DNA of 64,000 nucleotides from Synoicihabitans lomoniglobus (GCF_029023725.1 NZ_CP119075.1:4211501-4275500), one strand, 5' to 3'. Positions 44,984 through 54,702 are shown, counted from the first letter of the stretch. Translations and numbers: made by a program. Notes: generated by a model from the letters alone, not told the origin.

Positions 44984-47034
44984 CGCCGCACCACATGACT
45001 GAAGCGATGCTCCACCGGTCGACGTTGCTCCGCGGTGAGCATCGGCACCCGGGGGAGGGTCGCATCGATCTGGGATTCCACCGTTGAGCGACAAAGGGCG
45101 CGAAACACATCCCACCGTTCCGCCAGCTTCAGCTCCCGCGCCGTGAGGCCGTCGGCTTCGATCGGAGCGGCGTGGGCAACCTGTCGCAGCAGCGAGCGCC
45201 ACTCCGTCATCAAACGGTCCACGTCGCCCCGTCCCGCCTGCTCCAAATTGGCAATCAATGCCGGAGCCCGCGCGGTGCGCTGCGTCAACGCGCGCAACAC
45301 TTCATCGGCCCCCGCGCCGTAACTCGGAGGCACGCCTTCCTCCAAAAACCCGTCGAAAGTGAAGCGGTGATATGCCTTCTCCGCCACCTGCACCAGTCGC
45401 CCCAATCGCCGCGGGTCATCCCCGCAGAACCGTTCGCCGCCAAACAAGTTGCCCATGTCGAAGAGCAGATCGTCGAGCGGATAACGGGCATCTTCCAACG
45501 CCGCCGCCAACACCAGCCCTTCCGGACCACTGAAACCCGCCACGATCGCCCCGCGGGCCGTCAGTCGCAGTTCCCGGTCCAGCACCCCGAGCCGCTGCAA
45601 CGACCAGAGCAAAGTCGGCTCAGGCGACAACCGTCGACAATCGTCCCGCCACGCGCAGCTGCGGCAGGCCCGGTGGGGATTGCGCTTGCGCCGCACCACT
45701 CGCGCCCGACCCGTATCCGTTTTCTGGCCACACGGAATCGTCGCCGAATCCAGCAATGCGGTGGCTTCGTGCCCCAACGCGATGGCGTCCTTGGTAAAAA
45801 AGCGCGTGCCCCACGCCACCGCCGCCGTCGCCGCGTCGTCCCCCACCTGGAGCCGACGCAGCCAGAAGGTCCACGGCAGCGGCAACGCTCGCTTGAGCCG
45901 CTGCGATGCCGCCCGGCTCAATCGCGGCGTGCGGCTGCTCACGAGCATGTAACCGACTTCATCCAATCCGCGCCGCCCCGCCCGGCCGATCATCTGCAGC
46001 AACTCGTGCGGCGCGATGGGTTTTTCCATCACCCCCACCCGGTATTTGTCGGCCGTCAGCATCACGGAGCGCAGTGAAAAATTGATCCCGGCACTCAGTC
46101 CCAGTGTCGCCACAACCGCCCGCAACTGTCCGGCCTTGGCCAGTGGTTCCACCACCCCCGCCCGCTGACCGTAGGACAATCCGCTGTGATGATACGCGAT
46201 GCGCTGCCGCAACAACTTGGCCAGATGCGGCCCCGCCGCCTGTTCTTGCGCTGTGGTGAGGGTCAGCGGCTCGGACAGCGGCATTTCGCGGGCGAATTGC
46301 CGGGCCAACCGTTCCGCGTCACGGCGGTGCGGAGCAAACACCAACACCGGCCCTAAACCTTCGCGCAGCGCCCCGGCCAATCGCCGCGACCAAAAGCCAG
46401 TGATTTCCTTGGGCAAACCGTGCACGAGATCATCGGCATCGACTTCCTCCAATGGCACCGGCCGTGTCGCCGTGCGCACCACCACCGCATCGCGCCCCAT
46501 GCGTATCAACCAATCCATTACATCAACCGGATTCCCCACCGACCCCGACAACATCAGCAGCTGCACTGTCGGCGGCAGGGCCAAGAGCACACCTTCGTAG
46601 TGATTGCCCCGCGCCGGGTCGGACAACCACTGGTATTCATCCACCACCAACAACCGGCGCGGTGCTTCCGCCGTCGAGTCCGGCGGAGCCGTCAGGTCGC
46701 GTTGCACGGCTTCGAGCGTGGCGACCACGATCGGTGCTTGCGGGTCGATCGAAACATCACCCGTCACGATCCCGACCCGCCAACCGCGTTCGCGCCACTC
46801 CGCATACTTGTCGTTGGCCAACGCCCGCGTCGGCACCGTGAAAATAGCCGGAATCGAAAAGCTCGTCTGCTCCACCCAACATTCGAACACGTAGGTTTTG
46901 CCCGCTCCCGTCGGTGCATCCACCACCACGTCGCGACCTTGGCCGAGGGCGGTGATGGCCTCGGCTTGCCAGCCGTCGGGCAACATCAGTCGTTGCAATC
47001 CCACGGACCAGTCTGCGGAGCCAAAGCGTGCCAT
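44962..47034 (-). CDS. Ski2-like DExH helicase with a C-terminal cysteine cluster
   Basis: From the ATG at 47034 this is a 690-residue helicase; GTG at 47076 would add 14 residues. Motif I is APTGAGKT (40-47) and TVPTRALANDKY is Ia. Motif II is DEYQ (132-135) where DEAH is usual, LSGSV is motif III, and QMIGRAGRRGLDE is motif VI. The C-terminal half has Cys435 then Cys457, Cys460 and Cys466 (CRSCAWRDDC), a possible zinc or iron-sulfur site, and predicted helical domains after it. Ski2-like proteins unwind RNA or DNA. The substrate is unknown. Confidence 0.85.
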   Translation of the reverse strand: MARFGSADWSVGLQRLMLPDGWQAEAITALGQGRDVVVDAPTGAGKTYVFECWVEQTSFSIPAIFTVPTRALANDKYAEWRERGWRVGIVTGDVSIDPQAPIVVATLEAVQRDLTAPPDSTAEAPRRLLVVDEYQWLSDPARGNHYEGVLLALPPTVQLLMLSGSVGNPVDVMDWLIRMGRDAVVVRTATRPVPLEEVDADDLVHGLPKEITGFWSRRLAGALREGLGPVLVFAPHRRDAERLARQFAREMPLSEPLTLTTAQEQAAGPHLAKLLRQRIAYHHSGLSYGQRAGVVEPLAKAGQLRAVVATLGLSAGINFSLRSVMLTADKYRVGVMEKPIAPHELLQMIGRAGRRGLDEVGYMLVSSRTPRLSRAASQRLKRALPLPWTFWLRRLQVGDDAATAAVAWGTRFFTKDAIALGHEATALLDSATIPCGQKTDTGRARVVRRKRNPHRACRSCAWRDDCRRLSPEPTLLWSLQRLGVLDRELRLTARGAIVAGFSGPEGLVLAAALEDARYPLDDLLFDMGNLFGGERFCGDDPRRLGRLVQVAEKAYHRFTFDGFLEEGVPPSYGAGADEVLRALTQRTARAPALIANLEQAGRGDVDRLMTEWRSLLRQVAHAAPIEADGLTARELKLAERWDVFRALCRSTVESQIDATLPRVPMLTAEQRRPVEHRFSHVVRRQPPAMA

Positions 47035-47345
47035 ATCGCTGAATTTCGATTGGTTGATCGCCACCGTCAACGACACGACTCCTTGGACGACGAAGCCGCC
47101 CCCCTCGGGGCATCACCCTACAAGCCACGGCAATTTTCGCCCAAAATAAGAACACATCCTAATAACGTGTAACATTTGTGAAACGAATACTGATCATCTC
47201 GGCAACAGGCCTCAACTTCCCTTGACCGCGACCGATTAGAAGCTCACGTCGAAAGGGTAATCTTTAACACGGATTTCGCCCGCAGTGGACCGGCCGACTT
47301 ATCACGAACCGAATCCTCCGCGGGTGCTAGCTAACACAAACTACC
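47035..47345. other. Intergenic region upstream of TonB-dependent receptor gene
   Basis: This 311-bp gap separates the divergent helicase and receptor genes. TTGACC (47223-47228) could be a -35 element of the receptor promoter, but no good -10 follows at the right distance. The last 30 bp before the receptor start are AC-rich without a Shine-Dalgarno site. No gene is seen. Confidence 0.4.
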
Positions 47346-49892
47346 ATGAACTACTATAAACGGGCCTTGGCCCTCACCGCTTCCGCTGCCCTCGCAGCGA
47401 CGCCAGCGTTCGCCCAAACGGCGACGTCGGAAGAGACGGTCCAACTCGACGCGTTCGTCGTCACGGAAATGTCGGACTTCGCCGATCAGGCGGTTCTCGG
47501 CACCACGCCGGTCGCCTTCACGTCGTTTGACAAAGAAAAAATCACCAAGGAACTCGGCTCACGCGACATCCCTCTGGTGCTTAACAGCGCGCCTTCCATC
47601 TATGCCACGGAAGACAGTGGTGGTGCCGGTGATGCCCGCGTCAACGTGCGCGGCTTCTCCCAGCGCAATGTCGCCATCATGATCAATGGTGTTCCCACCA
47701 ATGACATGGAAAACGGCTGGCTCTACTGGTCCAACTGGGACGCTCTCGGCGACGTTTCGCAGAGCATCCAGCTCCAGCGCGGCCTCTCCAACACCTCCCT
47801 CCCCATGCCGTCCATCGGTGGCACGTTGAACATCATCACCGATCCGTCCGCCTCCGAGCGCGGCGCTTCCGTGAAGTTCGAAGCGGGTAGCGATTCCTTC
47901 TACAAGGTCACCGGCGTGTTCAACACCGGCATCCTCGAAGACAAATTCGCGCTCACCGTCGCCGCCTTGCACAAGGAAGGTGACGGCAAATTCGACCAAG
48001 GCTGGACCAAGGGCGAAGGTTACTACCTCGGCGCCACGTGGTTCGTGAACGACACCAACCGCCTCGAGCTTTACGGCATCGCCTCGCCTCAGCAGCACGG
48101 TCAGCGTTTCGACGCCAACATCGCCAGCTGGAGCATCAAAGAAGCCAAAAAACTCGGCTACACCGACGCGCAAATCGCCGCCGTCAACGCCTACCACGGC
48201 AGCCCCCGTTTCTACGGTTCGGGTCCGCTCGACGCCGGCTTTGACTTCAATTCCAACGCCGCCCCCGTCAACCCGTCCTACACCGGTCAGCAATTCTACT
48301 GGGGTGGCTTGAACAACCGTTACGACGCGAACTTCATGAACGAGCGCGTCAACTACTTCAACAAGCCCCAGTTCAACCTGAACTGGTTCTCCGAGATTTC
48401 CGACACCATGAAACTCGCCTCGGTGTTCTACTGGAGCGGTGGTGAAGGCGGCGGCTCCGGCACCTATGGCAGCCTCAAGCGCTACGGTTACGATTCGCCC
48501 TACTCGCAAAACTACGACTGGAACGCGACCATCGCGGACAATCAGTCCCAAACACCTGACGCCAACGGCGAAATCGGCTCCCGCGGCATCCTGCGCAACT
48601 CGAACAACGAACAGAACACCTACGGCATCATCTCCAAACTCACGTATGACGTGAGCGAAGAGATCTCCCTGAACGCGGGTGTCGACTGGCGCACGGCAGA
48701 GGTCGACCACTATCGTGAAGTTCGCGACTTGCTCGGCGGCGATTACTACCTCTACACCGGCAATGATTTCGACACCACGCCGGAGTCCCAAAAGAAGCGT
48801 CTCGGCGACAAGCTGGCTTACTACAACACCAACACCATCGATTGGCTCGGTCTGTTCGTGACCAGCAAATATAAGTCCGGCCCGATCGACGCCTTCGGCA
48901 CCATCGGCTACTCCAGCATCGACTACAGCTACCTCGATCACTTCACCGACGTCGGTGGTGGCCAGGAACTCTACGCCGAAGCCAACGGTCTCGATGGCAG
49001 CCAAATCAAGGGTGGTATCAGCTACGAATTCACCGAGCAGTTCTCCGCCTTCGTCAACGCCGGTTGGGTTGACCGCGCCCCGATCTTCGACGGTGCCATC
49101 GACGACGTGACCGGTAACCTCGTGCCCGATCCGACCAACGAAACCTACACCTCCTTCGAGATCGGTGCTCGCTGGGCCACTCCGAGCGAGAACTTCTGGA
49201 TCGCCGCCAACGCCTACTTCACCACCTGGCGTGACCTCACCGGCACCGACGTCGACGAACAGGCCGACATCGTCACCTACCAACGCGGCATCAACTCCGA
49301 CTACAACGGTATCGAAATCGAAGCTGCCTATCAGGCCAATGACTGGATCCGCTTCGATGCCGCCGCCTCCTTCGGCGACTGGACCTACGTCAGCGACGTG
49401 GCTTACACCCAATACTCGATCAGCACCCGCACCGAGCTGCCGAGCACCGGCGACAAGCTCTATCTTGACGGTATCAAGGTGGGTGACCAACCGCAGACCC
49501 AACTCGCCTATGCCGTCACGGTGTTCCCGACCGACGGTCTGTCGATCAAGCTGCTGGGCCGTTCCTACTCCAACTACTACGCCGACTGGGACGTGTTCAC
49601 GCGCACCGATTCCAGCGATCGCGGACAGTCCTGGAAGATCCCGAGCTACACCGTGTTTGACCTGCACGTGAACTACGACCTGCCGATGGACTTCGGACCG
49701 GCCGATGTGAGCCTCTTCGCTCACGTGTTCAATGTGCTGGACGAAACCTACATCGCCGACGCTTCCGACAACAGCCAATACGAGGGCCTGCCCGCCGGTC
49801 TCGCCGGTGTGCAATCGCACAGCGCTCAATCGGCCGCAGTCTTCTTCGGCCAAAAGCTGAACTGGAACATCGGTGCCCGCCTGCGCTTCTAA
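47346..49892 (+). CDS. TonB-dependent receptor
   Basis: This 848-residue outer-membrane receptor has a signal peptide (MNYYKRALALTASAALAATPAFA) and a TonB-box region (EETVQLDAFVVTEM). The plug has NVRGFSQRNVAIMINGVPTND and SIGGTLNIITDP. The barrel follows, and the last residues NIGARLRF end in Phe. VFLHVFNVLDETYIADA-type strands are near the end. The plug text RNVAIMINGVPTNDMENGW resembles receptors of the FecA-like group, but no regulator (FecR or sigma) is adjacent. It differs from the two other receptors in this window in leader and signal peptide. The ligand is unknown. Confidence 0.92.
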   Translation: MNYYKRALALTASAALAATPAFAQTATSEETVQLDAFVVTEMSDFADQAVLGTTPVAFTSFDKEKITKELGSRDIPLVLNSAPSIYATEDSGGAGDARVNVRGFSQRNVAIMINGVPTNDMENGWLYWSNWDALGDVSQSIQLQRGLSNTSLPMPSIGGTLNIITDPSASERGASVKFEAGSDSFYKVTGVFNTGILEDKFALTVAALHKEGDGKFDQGWTKGEGYYLGATWFVNDTNRLELYGIASPQQHGQRFDANIASWSIKEAKKLGYTDAQIAAVNAYHGSPRFYGSGPLDAGFDFNSNAAPVNPSYTGQQFYWGGLNNRYDANFMNERVNYFNKPQFNLNWFSEISDTMKLASVFYWSGGEGGGSGTYGSLKRYGYDSPYSQNYDWNATIADNQSQTPDANGEIGSRGILRNSNNEQNTYGIISKLTYDVSEEISLNAGVDWRTAEVDHYREVRDLLGGDYYLYTGNDFDTTPESQKKRLGDKLAYYNTNTIDWLGLFVTSKYKSGPIDAFGTIGYSSIDYSYLDHFTDVGGGQELYAEANGLDGSQIKGGISYEFTEQFSAFVNAGWVDRAPIFDGAIDDVTGNLVPDPTNETYTSFEIGARWATPSENFWIAANAYFTTWRDLTGTDVDEQADIVTYQRGINSDYNGIEIEAAYQANDWIRFDAAASFGDWTYVSDVAYTQYSISTRTELPSTGDKLYLDGIKVGDQPQTQLAYAVTVFPTDGLSIKLLGRSYSNYYADWDVFTRTDSSDRGQSWKIPSYTVFDLHVNYDLPMDFGPADVSLFAHVFNVLDETYIADASDNSQYEGLPAGLAGVQSHSAQSAAVFFGQKLNWNIGARLRF

Positions 49893-49931
49893 GCAGTCGA
49901 GTCTCCCTTCAACTTAGGTTGCACTTCCTCA

Positions 49932-49960
49932 CCCCGCCGGTTCGCCGGCGGGGTTTTTTT
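49932..49960 (+). terminator. Terminator of the third receptor gene
   Basis: CCCCGCCGG and CCGGCGGGG form a perfect 9-bp stem with a TTCG tetraloop followed by seven Ts. It begins 40 bp after the stop. Confidence 0.95.
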
Positions 49961-50079
49961 GTGCTGTCGCCGGACCGACTTCATCGGGGAGATTGCCATT
50001 CCCATGCATGGTGCCATAAGGATGGGCGCGGGGATTTTTTCCAACAGCGCACCATTCACGCTCCCCCTTCGCCTGCCAC

Positions 50080-51342
50080 TTGACTTTCCCGACCTCGTTA
50101 CGCGCGCTCAACTCTCGGAACTACCGGCTGTTCTTTGCCGGCCAGGGGTTTTCTTTGCTGGGCAACTGGATGACGCTCACCACGTCGGCCTGGTTGATCT
50201 ACGAACTGTCCAACAATGCGTTTCTGGTCGGCTTCCTGCCCTTCGCCAACCAGATCCCGGTGCTGCTCCTCGCGCCGCTCGGGGGCATTCTCGGCGACCG
50301 GCTTCCCCGTCAGCGCCTCATGTGGTGGCTCAATATCCTGTGCGCGGCGCAGGCCGCCACGCTCGCCATTCTCACGCTCACCGATGCCATTACCGTGCCG
50401 CGACTCCTCATGTTGGTGACCTTCCGCGGACTCATCAACGCGGCGGAGTTTCCCACCCGGCAGTCGTTCATCGTCGATCTCGTCGATCGCAAGGCAGACT
50501 TGCCCAACGCCATCGCCCTCAATTCGTCGCTCTTCAACTCGGCGCGTCTCATCGGTCCGGGCATCGCCGGCGTGCTCATCGCCACCGCCGGTCCCGGCGT
50601 CTGCTACCTGCTCGATGCGACGTCTTACGCGGCCATCCTCACCTCGCTTCTCGCCATGCGCGTCGTGCGACGCGGCCGGCGGTCCAAACGCAAGCGCGGC
50701 CATCCGCTCAGTGATCTGCGGGCCGGTATTGTTTATGCCAGCAAATCTCCGCTGCTGCGTCCGTCTTTGATTATGGTGCCACTGGTGGCGATGACAGGGT
50801 TTGCCGGCTCCACCCTTGCCCCGGTATTCGCCCGCGATGTTTACGGTGGCGACAGCACCACGCTCGGTTTCATGTTTTCCGCCGTGGGTGCCGGGGCTTT
50901 GGTGAGTGCGATCATTCTGGCCCGATTGCCGTCTCCCGATGGCATTGCCCACTGGATTGTGCGGGGGGCGTTTGCCATCGCCATCGGTCAGATCGGTTTC
51001 GCCCTCAGTCCCGCCTTGCCCATCGCACTCTGCTTTTTAGCGGCCACGGGCTGGGGCACGGTGCTCACGATGGCGGGCAACAACACCCTCGTCCAATCCC
51101 AGGTCGACGACGACAAACGCAGTCGGGTCATGGGTTTGTTTGCGATGGGTCAGGGGATGTTTCCCATCGGCAGCATCACGGTGGGGGCCGCCGCCGCCAG
51201 TTTCGGTCCGCGGCCCGCGGTGATCGTCGCCGGCATCGGCACCGCCCTCGCCGGCCTCATCTTCATCCGCTCCAGCGCCGCATTTCGCCAGGTCCGCCCC
51301 CCCCGGCGTCCGGCACCGCTGCCGTCCGACTCACAGATGTGA
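50080..51342 (+). CDS. MFS transporter (MFS_3/EntS-like)
   Basis: This 420-residue protein has about 10-12 membrane helices. The N-terminus (FPTSLRALNSRNYRLFFAGQ) and LLLAPLGGILGDRLPRQRL, the inter-helix 2-3 motif, match the EntS-like MFS_3 subfamily. Members export siderophores, drugs or other small molecules. The start is a TTG at 50080, giving a soluble N-terminus of about 16 residues; no ATG is better placed. It lies 120 bp after the receptor terminator, so it is a separate unit. The substrate is unknown. Confidence 0.87.
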   Translation: MTFPTSLRALNSRNYRLFFAGQGFSLLGNWMTLTTSAWLIYELSNNAFLVGFLPFANQIPVLLLAPLGGILGDRLPRQRLMWWLNILCAAQAATLAILTLTDAITVPRLLMLVTFRGLINAAEFPTRQSFIVDLVDRKADLPNAIALNSSLFNSARLIGPGIAGVLIATAGPGVCYLLDATSYAAILTSLLAMRVVRRGRRSKRKRGHPLSDLRAGIVYASKSPLLRPSLIMVPLVAMTGFAGSTLAPVFARDVYGGDSTTLGFMFSAVGAGALVSAIILARLPSPDGIAHWIVRGAFAIAIGQIGFALSPALPIALCFLAATGWGTVLTMAGNNTLVQSQVDDDKRSRVMGLFAMGQGMFPIGSITVGAAAASFGPRPAVIVAGIGTALAGLIFIRSSAAFRQVRPPRRPAPLPSDSQM

Positions 51343-51350
51343 AGCGCGGA

Positions 51351-51373
51351 AGTGTAACCATTATGGTTACACT
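51351..51373. repeat. Palindromic repeat element, intergenic copy
   Basis: AGTGTAACCAT and its exact reverse complement flank a single T, giving 11-bp perfect arms. The same 23-bp core occurs at 60615-60637 inside the DUF1365 gene. It starts 8 bp after the MFS stop codon, in the 97-bp gap before the convergent VUT gene. No T-tract follows, so it is not a typical terminator. Confidence 0.9.
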
Positions 51374-51439
51374 GGGTGCCGGCCTGGGTCGGCTTGCGCC
51401 GGGGAAACTCGGCCAACCTCCGGGATTACGCTGACACCC

Positions 51440-51973
51440 TCAGGCCGAGGCGCGGTCGGAGACAGGGCGATCCGACTCCCGTCCGCGCCAAAAGGCGGAG
51501 ACCGCTCCGACCAATGTTTTCACCACGATTTCGCCAAAGATGATTGAAAGGATCACGGTGGGCGGAAACCCCGCCACGCCGGCGAAGGCGACCACGTTGA
51601 AAAAGATCGAATCCAGCGGGATACTCACCGCGTTCGATGTCAGCACGCGGTGCCACCAGGACTTGGCGAGCAAACGCTGATAGACTTCCGTATCCGCCGT
51701 CTCGGCCAACACGATGGCAATGACCGATGCGAGAATGATACGCGGCGGCACCTGCCCGAGCACTGAGAGCAGCGCGCTCAGTGCCGCCGTGATCGCGATG
51801 ACCGTGTAGACAAAACGACGGCCCTTCGCGTGCATGCGATCACGCTGGGTGAACGTGAATCCAAACACGAACGTGCCCACCGCGACCTGCCCGAAAATCG
51901 GGAAGTGCAGAAACCAGGTCGCGGTCAGATTCGCGACCAACACGGCGACAATGTAAATGACGGCGGAACGCAT
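51440..51973 (-). CDS. VUT (YhhQ-like) family transporter
   Basis: From the ATG at 51973 this is a 177-residue protein with five to six membrane helices. It has VLVANLTATWFLHFPIFGQV, DTEVYQRL and SNAVSIPLDSIFFNVVAF, all features of the VUT/ACR YhhQ family, which includes queuosine-precursor importers. The final charged tail is not conserved. The substrate here is only inferred. It is convergent with the MFS gene. Confidence 0.82.
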   Translation of the reverse strand: MRSAVIYIVAVLVANLTATWFLHFPIFGQVAVGTFVFGFTFTQRDRMHAKGRRFVYTVIAITAALSALLSVLGQVPPRIILASVIAIVLAETADTEVYQRLLAKSWWHRVLTSNAVSIPLDSIFFNVVAFAGVAGFPPTVILSIIFGEIVVKTLVGAVSAFWRGRESDRPVSDRASA

Positions 51974-52027
51974 CGGACCCGCCAACGTGAACCATCAATC
52001 GATTCGAGGCCAGCCCGGAAACCCGCC

Positions 52028-52912
52028 TCAGTCCGCTGCAGGCACGAGCTTCTCGGGCGCACCGGCCGATGCCCCCAGATCGGATCCGCGGTAATTAACC
52101 TGCGACGGCCGTCCCATCGGAATGCCTTCGCGGTCGAAGCGCAGTTTGATGGCGCGCTGCACATCCCACGTCATGTTCATGGCGGTCGGCAAATCCTGCG
52201 CCCATAGCGGCACCCGAAAATTGACCAAGGCGTCCTTGAAATCGAGCACCGGCACTTCGACCAGCGGCTTGCCATCGGACTTTTCCGCATCCGTGCGCAA
52301 ATCCAACAGATCCGGATGTTTCGTCGCCTCCTCGCGAATGATCGTCACCGCCTGATCCAGATCCGCTTCGAACCCAATGCTGATGAACATGAATTTCTGG
52401 GCCTTTTCGTCGCGAATGGTCCAGTTGATGATCGGCTCCGAATCGATGACCGAGTTCGGGTAAATCAAGCGTTTGTTTTCCAACGCCCGGATGACCGTAT
52501 GCCGCAGCGTGATGTCCTCGATCGTCCCAATTTCACCCCGGATCTTGATGATGTCGTCGACCCGAAACGGCTTGAAGACCACGATAAACACTCCGCTCAC
52601 GATGTTGGAAAACGCCTTCTGCGAAGCAAAACCAAGAAACGCCGCCAACACACTCGCGCCCGCAAAAACGCCCACGGCCAACGACCGCAACGACGGGATC
52701 GTGTAGATGATCGCCAGCATCGCCATGATGATGATCGTCGCCCTCACCGCATTGCTCAGAAACGTGATGCCGGTGCGCCGCTCACTGTTCATCGCCTTCT
52801 TTAAATGCACCGCAAAGATGCGGCGCGCGATCGTGCTCACCAACACCGCCACCAGCAGCACCGTCACGATATTGAGCAGAATGTGGTAGTCGATGAATTC
52901 GCTGAGCGGCAT
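52028..52912 (-). CDS. MscS-family small-conductance mechanosensitive channel
   Basis: This 294-residue protein has three membrane helices (about residues 10-30, 50-72 and 78-105). The pore-lining TM3 has ASVLAAFLGFASQKAFSNIVSG, and the beta domain follows with KPFRVDDIIKIRGEIGTIEDI and RALENKRLIYPNSV. The C-terminal domain (about 170-275) completes the MscS fold. It would release solutes on hypo-osmotic shock. It is divergent from the RimB-RimK-AstE cassette, with 126 bp between starts. Confidence 0.93.
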   Translation of the reverse strand: MPLSEFIDYHILLNIVTVLLVAVLVSTIARRIFAVHLKKAMNSERRTGITFLSNAVRATIIIMAMLAIIYTIPSLRSLAVGVFAGASVLAAFLGFASQKAFSNIVSGVFIVVFKPFRVDDIIKIRGEIGTIEDITLRHTVIRALENKRLIYPNSVIDSEPIINWTIRDEKAQKFMFISIGFEADLDQAVTIIREEATKHPDLLDLRTDAEKSDGKPLVEVPVLDFKDALVNFRVPLWAQDLPTAMNMTWDVQRAIKLRFDREGIPMGRPSQVNYRGSDLGASAGAPEKLVPAAD

Positions 52913-53038
52913 AAGGATGTCTTCCTGCGCACAAGCGGAATCGATGCCAGTTGCCGGTTTAAAACAGCTCTCGACCGCGCTTGCCTCGCCTCAAACCTCC
53001 GCGTTTCATGAAATCGGTCGCTCTCCCACGGCCCCCCG

Positions 53039-53497
53039 ATGCCACTGTCTTCCAAAATCACCGTCGGATGGCGCGAATCCATCGCGCTGCCCGATTGGCA
53101 CATCCCCGCCCTGCGCGCCAAAATCGATACCGGAGCCCGCACTTCAGCCATTGATGTGGACCAAATCGAACTCCTCCCCGACGGGCGCGTGCGCTTCGAC
53201 GTGGTCCTGAGCAACAAACACCGTCGCCGTCGTAAATGGATCACCGCGGACGTCGTGCGCACCACGACCATTCGTTCCAGCAACGGCGAACGCGACACAC
53301 GCTACGTCGTTGCCACGACCCTCTCCCTGGGCGGCCTGAAACGGCTGGCGGAATTTACCCTCGTGCGCCGGGAAAACATGTTGTGCCGCATGTTGATCGG
53401 CCGCTCCGCCCTTACTCGCCGCTACCTCGTCGATGTGTCTCGCACCTACGTCACCAAACCTCGCAGCACCAAACCCAAATCCCCCCTTTCCCCATGA
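53039..53497 (+). CDS. RimB-like retropepsin-type protein (ATP-dependent zinc protease family)
   Basis: This 152-residue protein matches the PF05618 family, often named ATP-dependent zinc protease. The active-site motif is KIDTGARTSAIDV with Asp30 in the D-T-G of retropepsin-like aspartic proteases, and the flap region is GRVRFDVVL. RRENMLCRMLIGRSALTRRYLVDV closes the fold. In Pseudomonas, RimB of this family is encoded next to RimK. Its stop overlaps the rimK start (ATGA), so the two are translationally coupled. No zinc-binding motif is seen, so the family name is misleading. Confidence 0.85.
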   Translation: MPLSSKITVGWRESIALPDWHIPALRAKIDTGARTSAIDVDQIELLPDGRVRFDVVLSNKHRRRRKWITADVVRTTTIRSSNGERDTRYVVATTLSLGGLKRLAEFTLVRRENMLCRMLIGRSALTRRYLVDVSRTYVTKPRSTKPKSPLSP

Positions 53498-54702
53498 AAA
53501 TTGCCCTGCTCACCCGCGAACCCAACAACTACTCCTCCCGCCGTCTGAAGGAGGCCGCCACCGCCCGCGGCCACAAAATTATCGGTCTCAACGTCATGAA
53601 GATGGGCATCCATCTCGACCGGCTCGGCCCGACCATCGTCTACGGCGACAAGGAACTCAGCTCCTACGACGCCGTTATCCCCCGCATCGGTGCCTCGGTC
53701 ACATTCTACGGCACGGCCGTGGTGCGGCAGTTTGAGCAAATGGGCGTGTTCACGCTCAACGGCTCCCATCCCATCACCGTTTCGCGCGACAAACTGCGCT
53801 CCCTCCAAATCCTCAGCCGCTACAAACTCGGCATGCCGGCCACCGCGTTCGTGCGCGACCGCAAACAGATCCTGCCCGCCATCGAACAAGTCGGCGGCGC
53901 CCCGGTCGTCATCAAACTCCTCGAAGGCACCCAGGGCATCGGGGTCATTCTCGCCGATTCGACCAAGATCGCCGAGGCCATCATCGAGACGCTGCAAAGC
54001 ACCAAGCAGCAGGTGATCATCCAAAAATTTGTCGCCGAATCCAAAGGCAAGGACGTCCGCGCCTTTGTCATCGGCGATCGTGTGGTCGCCGCCATGCGCC
54101 GCAGCGCGGTGGGCACCGAATTCCGCAGCAACGTCCACCGCGGCGGCACCACCCAGGCCATCACCCTGCCGCCCGAATACGAAGCCACCGCCGTGCGCGC
54201 CGCCCATATTCTCGGCTTGCGCGTCGCCGGTGTCGACATGCTCGAAGGCGCCGACGGCCCCCAGATCATGGAAGTCAACTCCTCGCCCGGCCTCGAAGGC
54301 ATCGAGACGGCCACCGGCATCGATATCGCCGGCGAGATCATCAAGCACCTCGAGGATCACGTGCGCTTCGCCGAGTTCGACATCCGCCAACGCCTCACCC
54401 TCGCCCGCGGCTACCAAGTCGCCGAGCTGCCCGTCGGCCCGGACTCCGAACTCGTGGGCAAGACCGTCAAGGAATCCAATTTGCGCGAGAAAGACATCGT
54501 CGTGCTCAGCATTCAACGCGGCTCCACCGTGATCCCCAACCCCCGCAACGATCGCCCGATTCTCGCCGGTGATGTGTTGGTGTGCTACGGGCTCAAAGCC
54601 GCGCTGCAAAACATGGTGCCCCATCTGCAGGCCCAAAAACGCCCCGACCGTCCCGGCGTCAAAAAGAAGAAAAAGAAAAGCGAGTCCCCCGAGGCCAAAT
54701 AA
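53494..54702 (+). CDS. rimK: RimK-family ATP-grasp glutamate ligase with C-terminal TrkA-C domain
   Basis: From the ATG at 53494 this is a 402-residue protein. The RimK part (residues 1-290) has SHPITVSRDKLRSLQILSRY, VVIKLLEGTQGIGVILAD and VDMLEGADGPQIMEVNSSPG, with the metal-binding E and N of the ATP-grasp core. A TrkA-C (RCK_C) domain follows (about 308-374: VAELPVGPDSELVGKTVKE), and a Lys-rich tail lies at 389-396. RimK adds glutamate residues to a protein C-terminus (ribosomal S6 in E. coli). A TrkA-C fusion would give a ligand-sensing input. The start is supported by the ATGA overlap; the frame open to 53236 is not coding before it. Confidence 0.9.
   Translation: MKIALLTREPNNYSSRRLKEAATARGHKIIGLNVMKMGIHLDRLGPTIVYGDKELSSYDAVIPRIGASVTFYGTAVVRQFEQMGVFTLNGSHPITVSRDKLRSLQILSRYKLGMPATAFVRDRKQILPAIEQVGGAPVVIKLLEGTQGIGVILADSTKIAEAIIETLQSTKQQVIIQKFVAESKGKDVRAFVIGDRVVAAMRRSAVGTEFRSNVHRGGTTQAITLPPEYEATAVRAAHILGLRVAGVDMLEGADGPQIMEVNSSPGLEGIETATGIDIAGEIIKHLEDHVRFAEFDIRQRLTLARGYQVAELPVGPDSELVGKTVKESNLREKDIVVLSIQRGSTVIPNPRNDRPILAGDVLVCYGLKAALQNMVPHLQAQKRPDRPGVKKKKKKSESPEAK

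Noticed and set aside
47559-49853. Long open frame on the minus strand opposite the third TonB-dependent receptor gene
   Set aside because: It is antisense to a gene with clear family motifs, and its translation is Val/Gly-rich without domain features. Such mirror frames are expected from codon bias in GC-rich DNA.
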